A stretch of DNA of 64,000 nucleotides from NCBI RefSeq assembly GCF_029227915.1, contig NC_079888.1, forward strand, positions 21,618,001-21,682,000, written 5' to 3'. Below are positions 14,144 to 21,400 of the stretch, in pieces. Position 1 is the stretch's first letter; each line of letters opens with the position of its first letter. This DNA is from Hydractinia symbiolongicarpus. Taxonomy: Eukaryota; Cnidaria; Hydrozoa; Anthoathecata; Hydractiniidae. The position numbers and the translations under genes are program-made. Below the pieces are notes generated by a model that saw only the letters and a list, made by a program, of their open reading frames with translations, was not told where the DNA came from and made no database searches.

Positions 14144-14819
14144 ATGAGACTTGTAGTTTTTAAAAATGTTTTCATTTTTGATGAGACGCTTAATGAAAGA
14201 GGTTTAATCGCCGGCAAACGAAAACCCGCGATTTCCCGAAATTTTTTTATTTTTGATGAGACGCTGAATAAAAGAAGTTTAATCGCTGGCAAACGAAAAA
14301 CCGCGATTTCCCGTATATCCCGGGCTTGGCCCGTATAGTTGAATGTATATAAAGAAAGTACCCAGGGAGTAAACTGATTTCACAAACGATTTTTCAAATT
14401 ATTTCTGCACCACTAGAACGAATGAGACTTGTAGTTTTCAAAAATGTTTTCATTTTTAAGGAGACGCTTAATGAAAGAGGTTTAATCGCCGGCAAACGAA
14501 AACCCGCGATTTCCCGTAAATCCCGGGCTTGTCCCGTATAGTCAAAAGTATACAAAGAAAGTACCCAGGGAGTAAACTGATTTCACAAACGATTTTTCAA
14601 ATTATTTCTGCACCACTAGAACGAATGAGACTTGTAGTTTTCAAAAATGTTTTCATTTTTGATGAGACGCTTAATGAAAGTGGTTTAATCGCCGGCAAAC
14701 GAAAACCCGCGATTTCCCGAATTTTTTTTATTTTTGATGAGACGCTTAATGAAAGTGGTTTAATCGCCGGCAAACGAAAACCCGCGATTTCCCGTAAATC
14801 CCGGGCTTGGCCCCTATAG
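14144..14819 (+). repeat. Internally deleted satellite A monomers
   Basis: At about 14233-14256 and 14720-14743 the GCGATTTCCCG segment is joined directly to TTTTTATTTTTGATGAGACG. This removes roughly the 130 bases that normally lie between them. The two junctions are similar but not identical, so they may be one deletion that was copied and then diverged. They extend open frames on both strands without evidence of coding. Confidence 0.7.
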
Positions 14820-15144
14820 TCGAATGTATACAAAGACAGTACCCTGTGAGTAAACTCATTTCCAGAACGATTTTTTAAATTATTTTTTCACCACTAAAAC
14901 GCATGAGACTTGTAGTTTTCAAAAATGTTTTCATTCTTGATGAGACGCTGAACAAAAGAAGTCTAATCGCCGGCAAACGAAAACCCGCCATTTCCCGTAA
15001 ACCCAGGACTCGGCCAGTATAGTCAAAAGTATAGAAAGAAAGTACCTAGGGAGTAAACTCATTTCCCGAACGATTTTTTGAATTATTTTTTCACCACTAA
15101 AACGCATGAGACTTGTAGTTTTTAAAAATGTTTTCATTTTTGAT

Positions 15145-15755
15145 AATACTACCCTGTCATAATTGTTGAATGTTATCTCATAACACAGCCTATTACCTAA
15201 TCCAGCCTGATAATATGGGATCGTGCTATCCAACATTTCAAAATCGAGAGGAATGATAAACTTGTTTTTGTATGCATCATAAATGGCTTTGTCCGAGACA
15301 TCAGATGCGTCTTTATCCGCGGCTCCAACTCTCAGTTTCATACAGTTTTCTGTACACCCTTCATCAAAGATGATACCTTGTCTTATTGCATTTCTTTTTT
15401 CAGACTTGGTTAGCCATAAATCTCTGTAGCACCCAAAAAGGTCAAAGTCATCAATGCTCAGAATCTCGGTACCCTCGAACTTGATAGCTAGCTTTTTAAC
15501 AATTGCTCTCCCTATGTTAGAGACCAATGTTCTCTTCGTGTCAGCTTTTGACTCGAGATCAATGTCGAAACTTATTTTCGAAGTACCCGGAACAATGACA
15601 TCATCGTTACCTAAATTAGGGAACCTAATCAGGAGTAACTGGTTCTGATCAATCTCACTTGGGTTGTGAGTGACAATTACTTTTTGATGCGTTCCTTTTA
15701 CACCATGTGCGGTTCTAAGTGAACGCTCTGGGTTTAACTTTTTACCGTATTCCAT
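15145..15755 (-). pseudogene. Truncated Polinton/PLV-type major capsid-like gene
   Basis: The ATG is at 15755-15753. About 203 residues of ordinary protein sequence follow, and the frame then runs into satellite A at about 15144 and continues for 70 satellite-encoded residues to a stop at 14931. The genuine part starts MEYGKKLNPERSLRTAHG and is rich in beta-strand-like stretches. It resembles, from memory, the N-terminal jelly-roll of double-jelly-roll capsid proteins of Polinton-like elements in cnidarians. No search was possible, so this is a family guess. Such capsid proteins are normally much longer, so the C-terminal half is missing here. The join to satellite A falls on the shared bases TTTTTGAT. 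It lies 55 bases downstream of the 187-aa gene on the same strand, consistent with a structural-gene cluster. It cannot make an intact capsid protein. Confidence 0.6.
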
Positions 15756-15810
15756 GCTATTCCATATTACTTTTATTTTATTTTACTTTAATTCGGTTAA
15801 TACTATGATA
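15756..15810 (-). other. Spacer between the 187-aa gene and the capsid-like gene
   Basis: This is a 55-base AT-rich spacer on the minus strand. It contains AATAAAATAAAAG just upstream of the capsid-like ATG. The AATAAA could serve as a polyadenylation signal for the 187-aa gene, but this is only a string match. Confidence 0.35.
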
Positions 15811-16374
15811 TCATCTGTCCGCCGTATCTCTTATGTGTAGGGTAACTGTTGTCTTCATACCACCCCATAGCACCTTACCATCCTGACATGTGACTCTCAT
15901 GGTAAGTGATTGAAGTAAACCTTTCTTTAGTTTCTTATATTGCGGATTTTTCGGTTCAATATATGTAAAATCACCACCATACTCGGATATATGATATGTC
16001 ATCAGGTTGTTGCTATATTCACCATCTTTAAGATTTAACGAGTTATCCAATTCATTAAGATTAAAATGTAGTTCCGTTATACCCCCTAGATTGAATATTT
16101 TACTCAACTTAGAGTTTCTAGCTAGTTGTGTTGATTTTACATCACCTCTAACGATTGAATTCAACTCCCTCCCCGTGTAGTGCTGACCCTGTTGTAACCT
16201 AATCGTGGTAACTCCATCGGCCAAGGGTATATCTATTGGAGCTGCAACCACATATGTGACATTGTCTGAAAACGTCTCCACGATCGCAACCTCCTTTGTA
16301 CCATGCGAGTTGTCTATCGGTTGATACAAATAGATTTTCTTCTCGCTATTTACGTCCTTTATTGTGATATACAT
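15811..16374 (-). CDS. 187-aa virus-like structural protein candidate, unknown family
   Basis: This is a complete frame from ATG at 16374 to a stop at 15811, with no signal peptide or membrane segment. The protein begins MYITIKDVNSEKKIYLYQPI and looks mostly beta-stranded and soluble. Residues around 105-145 include an LNELDNSLNLKDGEYSNNL stretch, and the end is MKTTVTLHIRDTADR. It lies directly upstream of the truncated capsid-like gene on the same strand, and its start codon is only 38 bases from that of the divergent 403-aa gene. Position and size would fit a minor capsid (penton-like) or accessory virion protein of a Polinton-type element, but that is inference from context alone. I recall similar proteins beside the same neighbours in cnidarian genomes and cannot confirm it here. 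The frame is intact, so it may be recent or still under constraint. Confidence 0.7.
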   Translation of the reverse strand: MYITIKDVNSEKKIYLYQPIDNSHGTKEVAIVETFSDNVTYVVAAPIDIPLADGVTTIRLQQGQHYTGRELNSIVRGDVKSTQLARNSKLSKIFNLGGITELHFNLNELDNSLNLKDGEYSNNLMTYHISEYGGDFTYIEPKNPQYKKLKKGLLQSLTMRVTCQDGKVLWGGMKTTVTLHIRDTADR

Positions 16375-16412
16375 TATTATATTAGAGATTGTGAATATAT
16401 TTAAATCAAAGA
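16375..16412. promoter_or_regulatory. 38-bp divergent intergenic segment
   Basis: Two start codons face away from each other across only 38 bases. The segment is almost all A/T and includes GAATATATTTAAATC. It could carry a bidirectional promoter with compact virus-like spacing, but no defined element is proven. Both start codons look right because each is the first ATG of a long intact frame. Confidence 0.4.
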
Positions 16413-17624
16413 ATGGATGACATTTTCAGATATAACCCGAATGCGACATATAAACCTAATGAAGGGCTGGATCTTCAAATATTGGGCGCTAGGGATCTGT
16501 ACAAACAGGCCATTATTGTGTCTGAAAGTGGATCTTTCCCCGCTTCCTTTCCTAATATTTTTACCAATTATGAACTTAGTCAGAACGCGCAACGTATGAG
16601 AATTTGGAATGAGCAACCTTTTAGATTATGGCAAACCCAGCTAAATTTCGCCACTTGGTGCGCTTCAAGTGCCTGTGGGGTAAGTTCCGAACACCTGAAG
16701 GATGGTAGATCTATGGTCAGGTCGATATATCGTTTTCATGTGTATTATCACATTAGACGAATCATTAAGCGCCTGCAGACACCTCTACCCTTTGAGAATA
16801 GTTTTAATCAATATGATAATCCCTATTCAAATGAGGAATTTCTAAAAATCTGTGGTGAGTATGATGTTGATTCCAACCCCATGAAATACAGAGGTCAGTA
16901 CTTTTTCAGTTCATATCAAAAAAGACGTAAAGACTATCCAACTCCCGGGTTGAGTTATTTCACTAACGACTCCATGACGCGGTGGATTGTGGAAAAATCC
17001 GATGGATTTACAAAAACGGGCCTTGTGAAGATCTCAAGCAGTGTTAGGGCCTATGCCTATCTAATTCTTAGTTCTCAGGCCTCGGCACGCTCCTCCATCC
17101 TTGGTAATAATTCGAGTGCTCTGACCGCCCAAAGAGTTTTTATGAATAACCTTGAAGACATTGTTAACCGTAGGGTTGATATTCAGGAGGACATTAAACG
17201 TTATCAGGATACGTTAAACTACGCTTCAAGTAAGGTTGATTATTCGGTTGGACAAGGTATTTATATGTTACCCAGTGACATGAATCTCAGAATTAAGACG
17301 CGTGTGGTGGGTTACAACAACAAGATTTTGATATCGGGTGAAGATCTTACCATTGGTATTAATCGAAAAGTCAATGTTATTGAATCACATAAGATAACTA
17401 AAAAGAAGCCGGTAACACCCGATCATCCTGATATCCATCCTGATCATCCTGATATCCATCCTGATCAACCCGATAAACACATTACGGTACACCACGTGGA
17501 TACTACAGATAAACACATTACTGCACCTTACCACAAAGAAACTCCTCCTACACACAAAGGTGAGAAGATCGCTCTTGTGATTGTTATGACAACAGGTTAT
17601 TTCATATGGTATTTGTTTAGATAA
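16413..17624 (+). CDS. 403-aa C-terminally anchored membrane protein, unknown family
   Basis: This is a complete frame from ATG at 16413 to TAA. Residues 1 to about 330 form a soluble-looking domain rich in aromatic residues and Arg (FRLWQTQLNFATWCASSACG near residue 70, then helical SSVRAYAYLILSSQASARSS near 210). A low-complexity hinge of Asp-His-Pro repeats (DHPDIHP) and two DKHIT motifs follows at about 340-375. A hydrophobic segment (IALVIVMTTGYFIWYLF) then ends the chain, with one Arg after it. There is no N-terminal signal peptide, so a tail-anchored topology with the large domain in the cytosol or virion interior is plausible. It is divergent from the 187-aa gene and upstream of the 111-aa gene. 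I recall related proteins in cnidarian virus-like elements, and no function is known to me. No protease, polymerase, integrase or packaging-ATPase motif is present. Confidence 0.75.
   Translation: MDDIFRYNPNATYKPNEGLDLQILGARDLYKQAIIVSESGSFPASFPNIFTNYELSQNAQRMRIWNEQPFRLWQTQLNFATWCASSACGVSSEHLKDGRSMVRSIYRFHVYYHIRRIIKRLQTPLPFENSFNQYDNPYSNEEFLKICGEYDVDSNPMKYRGQYFFSSYQKRRKDYPTPGLSYFTNDSMTRWIVEKSDGFTKTGLVKISSSVRAYAYLILSSQASARSSILGNNSSALTAQRVFMNNLEDIVNRRVDIQEDIKRYQDTLNYASSKVDYSVGQGIYMLPSDMNLRIKTRVVGYNNKILISGEDLTIGINRKVNVIESHKITKKKPVTPDHPDIHPDHPDIHPDQPDKHITVHHVDTTDKHITAPYHKETPPTHKGEKIALVIVMTTGYFIWYLFR
17421..17468 (+). repeat. 21-bp in-frame minisatellite inside the 403-aa gene
   Basis: GATCATCCTGATATCCATCC starts at 17421 and again at 17442, and a third partial copy starts at 17463. 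The 21-base period keeps the frame and encodes the heptapeptide DHPDIHP. GATAAACACATTAC then occurs twice shortly downstream and encodes DKHIT. The length of this linker may vary among copies of the element. Confidence 0.9.
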
Positions 17625-17874
17625 AGAATGACGTCAATTAAATGTCAATCAAGCCAGAATAACAATAGAGAAACAATGCATTCCTTACATACCAAATATC
17701 CTTAGCAACGGCTACTTTCGTTTTAACTTTTTTCTTATGTAAACAACTTTCTGGTATGTAAAATCCTATTGTTATAAGCGTTTGATTGACAGATGGTTTA
17801 CAAGATAACAAAAACTGCTTTCCGATAGAATCTATAAAGTGGTATAAAGAGATATAATCGTGAATATAAACACA
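17625..17874. other. Intergenic stretch, no supported gene
   Basis: This 250-base spacer separates two plus-strand genes. A 93-codon minus-strand frame covers it (17638-17919) and runs into the start of the 111-aa gene. It is Cys/Phe/Tyr-rich with no recognisable domain and I do not accept it as a gene. AAAGAATG just after the 403-aa stop matches the context of that gene's own start, but it opens only a short frame. Confidence 0.5.
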
Positions 17875-18210
17875 ATGGCTTTTCCAACAGTTGAAGAATT
17901 TGAACAAAACATACAACAAGTTACTCCAATCATAAAGTGGAGAGAGCTGCCTAAAAACGATATTTACCTTGTTAAATATGTGAAAGAGATGGAAATATCA
18001 AGACCTGGTGCTCTTTCTGAAAAATCTATGTATGCGGAGGTTCAAGATAGAATGGGAAATAAATATAAGACATGGTTGCCCGCAAGACTTTGTGATGAAT
18101 TGAAGGATTATGGTTGGAAGGGTGATGCCTTTGTCAGATCAAATGGTCTCAAACAATCTCAGAATAATCATCAAAATCGATTCTTCAGTTATGACATTAT
18201 GTGGCGCTAA
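17875..18210 (+). CDS. Small 111-aa protein of the virus-like element
   Basis: I place the start at ATG 17875 (MAFPTVEEFEQN). An upstream GTG at 17860 is in frame but is an unlikely start in a eukaryote. The protein ends FFSYDIMWR at 18210. It is soluble, with no membrane segment. The middle reads like a compact domain (YAEVQDRMGNKYKTWLPARL near residues 53-72), and GWKGDAF follows near residue 80. The pattern of a strand, a turn and a TWLP motif might suit an OB-like or nucleic-acid-binding fold, but that is a guess. I recall short proteins of this kind in many copies in cnidarian genomes, beside the same neighbours. It lies on the same strand as the 403-aa gene, 250 bases after it. Confidence 0.65.
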   Translation: MAFPTVEEFEQNIQQVTPIIKWRELPKNDIYLVKYVKEMEISRPGALSEKSMYAEVQDRMGNKYKTWLPARLCDELKDYGWKGDAFVRSNGLKQSQNNHQNRFFSYDIMWR

Positions 18211-18295
18211 ACCTTGCAACATTGCAATCATCTTTACTTGTTTCTGGTAAAGATAGACACACATAACACTATAAATTATAAGGCACGACAGATGA

Positions 18296-18353
18296 GGGTG
18301 GGTAGGGACCCATGGGACGGGGAGGGGCCAGGGGGACACGACAGGGGTGGGGG
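18296..18353 (+). other. G-quadruplex-prone G-rich tract
   Basis: Nine runs of three to five G occur within 58 bases. They include GGGTGGGTAGGG at the start, GGGACGGGGAGGGG in the middle and GGGGTGGGGG at the end. It is the only such G-skewed tract in a window that is otherwise AT-rich. The first runs are separated by loops of 1-6 bases, which satisfies the usual G3+N1-7 quadruplex pattern. Confidence 0.85.
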
Positions 18354-18364
18354 TTTTTGACAGA

Positions 18365-18483
18365 TATCGTTGATTTAACGGTGATGATCTATAAATTGAC
18401 GTAAAGTGGTAAAGTGCTAACGGATTTATTGACTCGTCTATCGTTGATTTGACGTGGATGGTCTATAATTTGACGTGGAGTGG
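18365..18483 (+). repeat. Imperfect direct repeat, two ~45-bp copies 74 bp apart
   Basis: TATCGTTGATTTAACGGTGA begins at 18365 and TATCGTTGATTTGACGTGGA at 18439. Both continue through a TCTATAA-TTGACGT core and end in A-AGTGG or GAGTGG at 18409 and 18483. This could be a decayed tandem repeat or part of an element end. Confidence 0.75.
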
Positions 18484-21400
18484 CACAACATATTAATCGC
18501 TGTCCTAACATCGGCCTTTTTCTATCTCTTACGTTCATTGACTTTCTAACGTTGTCAGTCCGTTTGAGTTACAACGGTTGGGTCACATATTCGTACCAAC
18601 ATGTATTTAGCGATATTTTTCTGATATTACTAGGTTGCATCGCTTTTAACAATGAAACGATTGACTGTGGGACTTAATTGAGCTAACTTTGGACTGTCAC
18701 CTGATAAATGTGATAAAAGAGACAATTGGACTCCAAGAAAAAACATTCTTCTTAATTTGACATGATTGCCGAAACTCAGCGATTACACTGGGCTCTGTGG
18801 TAGCGCTTCATTTAGAAATTATGATAAAAAAAGTCATTTTTTTATTGTGGGACCAATCCTAGCCATTATAGCGCGCTGAAGAAATAGCGACAGTTTCAAA
18901 AACTACATTTCATTGACTTTCTAACGGTGTCAGTCCGTTTGAGTTACAACGGTTGGGTCACATATTCGTACCAACATGTATTTAGCGATATTTTTTTGAT
19001 ATTACTAGGTTGCATCGCTTTTAACAATGAAACGTTGACTGTGGGACTTAATTGAACTAACTTTGGACTGTGACCTGATAAATGTGATAAATGAGACAAT
19101 TGGACTCTAAGAAATAACATTCTTCTTAATTTGACGTGATTGCCGGAACTCAGCGATTACACTGGGCTCTGTGGTAGCGCTTCATTTAAGAATTAAGATA
19201 AAAAAGTCATTTTTTTATTGTGGGACCAATCCTAGCCGTTATCGCGCGCTGAAGAAATAGCGACAGTTTCAAAAACTACATTTCATTGACTTTCTAACGG
19301 TGTCAGTCCGTTTGAGTTACAACGGTTGAGTCACATATTCGTACCAAAATGTATTTAGCGATATTTTTCTGATATTACTAGGTTGCATCGTTTTTAACAA
19401 TGAAACGATTGACTGTGAGACTTAATTGAGCTAACTTTGGACTGTGACCTGATAAATGTGATAAATAAGACAATTGGACTCCAAGAAATAACATTCTTGT
19501 TATTTTGACGTGGTTGTCGGAATTCAGCGATTACACTGGGCACTGTGGTAGCGCTTCATTTAAAAATTAAGCTAAAAAAAGTCATTTTTTTACTGTGGGA
19601 CCTATCCTAGCCGTTAGCGCGCGTTGAAGAAAAAGCGACAGTTTCAAAAACTACATTTCATTGATTTACTAACGGTGTCAGTCCGTTTGAGTTACAACGG
19701 TTGGGTCACATATTCGTACCAACATGTATTTAGCGATATTTTTCTGATATTACTAGGTTGCATCGCTTTTAACTATGAAAAGATTGACTTTGGGACTTAA
19801 TTGAGCTAACTTTGGACTGTCACCTGATAAATGTGATAAAGGAGACAATTGGACTCCAAGAAAAAACATTGTTCTTAATTTGACATGATTGCCGAAACTC
19901 AGCGATTACACTGGGCTCTGTGGTAGCGCTTCATTTAGAAATTATGATAAAAAAAGTCATTTTTTTATTGTGGGACCAATCCTAGCCATTATAGCGCGCT
20001 GAGGAAATAGCGACAGTTTCAAAAACTACATTTCATTGACTTTCTGACGGTGTCAGTCCGTTTGAGTTTCAACAGTTGTGTCACATATTCGTACCAACAT
20101 GTATTTAGCGATATTTTTTTGATATTACTAGGTTTCATCACTTTTAACAATGAAACGTTGACTGTGGGACTTAATTGAACTAACTTTGGACTGTGACCTG
20201 ATAAATGTGATAAATGAGACAATTGGACTCCAAGAAATAACATTCTTCTTAATTTGACGTGATTGCCGGAACTCAGCGATTACACTGGGCTCTGTGGTAG
20301 CGCTTCATTTAAGAATTAAGATAAAAAAGTCATTTTTTTATTGTGGGACCAATCCTAGCCGTTATCGCGCGCTGAAGAAATAGCGACAGTTTCAAAAACT
20401 ACATTTCATTGACTTTCTAACGGTGTCAGTCTGTTTGAGTTACAACGGTTGGGTCACATATTCGTACCAAAATGTATTTAGCGATATTTTTCTGATATTA
20501 CTAGGTTGCATCGCTTTTAACAATGAAACGATTGACTGTGAGACTTAATTGAGCTAACTTTGGACTGTGACCTGATAAATGTGATAAATAAGACAATTGG
20601 ACTCCAAGAAATAACATTCTTGTTATTTTGACGTGGTTGTCGGAATTCAGCGATTACACTGGGCACTGTGGTAGCGCTTCATTTAAAAATTAAGCTAAAA
20701 AAAGTCATTTTTTTACTGTGGGACCTATCCTAGCCGTTGGCGCGCGTTGAAGAAAAAGCGACAGTTTCAAAAACTACATTTCATTGACTTACTAACGGTG
20801 TCAGTCCGTTTGAGTTACAACGGTTGGGTCACATATTCGTACCAACATGTATTTAGCGATATTTTTCTGATATTACTAGGTTGCATCGTTTTTAACTATG
20901 AAAAGATTGACTTTGGGACTTAATTGAGCTAACTTTGGACTGTCACCTGATAAATGTGATAAAGGAGACAATTGGACCCCAAGAAAAAACATTCTTCTTA
21001 ATTTGACATGATTGCCGAAACTCAGCGATTACACTGGGCTCTGTGGTAGCGCTTCATTTAGAAATTATGATAAAAAAAGTCATTTTTTTATTGTGGGACC
21101 AATCCTAGCCATTATAGCGCGCTGAGGAAATAGCGACAGTTTCAAAAACTACGTTTCATTGACTTTCTGGCGGTGTCAGTCTGTTTGAGTTTCAACGGTT
21201 GTGTCACATATTCGTACCAACATGTATTTAGCGATATTTTTTTGATATTACTAGGTTTCATCACTTTTAACAATGAAACGTTGTCTGTGGGACTTAATTG
21301 AACTAACTTTGGACTGTGACCTGATAAATGTGATAAATGAGACAATTGGACTCCAAGAAATAACATTCTTCTTAATTTGACGTGATTGCCGGAACTCAGC

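Larger units (their letters stand above)
1..15144 (+). repeat. Satellite A array, left arm (~203-bp monomer)
   Basis: Head-to-tail tandem array. The landmark ACCACTAAAACGCAT recurs at 169, 371 and 575, giving periods of 202-204 bases, and one common variant lacks about 25 bases (178-base period, e.g. ending at 753). Each monomer has a GC-rich stretch (AAAACCCGCGATTTCCCG, then CCCGGGCTTGGCCCG) and an AT-rich stretch (GATTTTTTAAATTATTTTTT). Two main subtypes alternate. One has CTTAATGAAAG, CGGGCTTGG and GTCGAATG; the other has CTGAATAAAAG, CGGACTCGG and GTCAAAAG. About 75 monomers fit the span. Short open frames of 60-100 codons occur on both strands once per monomer and look fortuitous, because the monomer length is not a multiple of three. 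The array ends at TTTTTGAT at about 15144, where capsid-type gene sequence begins. Confidence 0.97.
18211..18533. other. Junction region between virus-like fragment and satellite B
   Basis: No coding sequence is supported. The segment contains a strongly G-rich tract, a pair of related 45-base copies, and then unique sequence up to TTCATTGACTTTCTAAC, where satellite B homology starts. If the element's terminus survives, it should lie here, but no inverted copy is visible in the window to define it. Confidence 0.6.

Noticed and set aside
375-14833. Many 60-102 codon open frames on both strands of satellite A, some repeated almost identically
   Set aside because: They recur once per monomer only because the DNA is tandemly repeated. 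The frame shifts between monomers, both strands are open at once, and no domain is recognisable.
15454-15648. 64-codon plus-strand frame inside the capsid-like gene
   Set aside because: Antisense shadow of the capsid-like frame.
17638-17919. 93-codon minus-strand frame between the 403-aa and 111-aa genes
   Set aside because: It overlaps the start of a better-supported gene, has an odd Cys/Phe/Tyr-rich composition and no recognisable domain.
15145-18533. Terminal inverted repeats of a complete Polinton
   Set aside because: No inverted copy of either end is visible, and the left part is truncated by satellite A, so only a fragment can be claimed.
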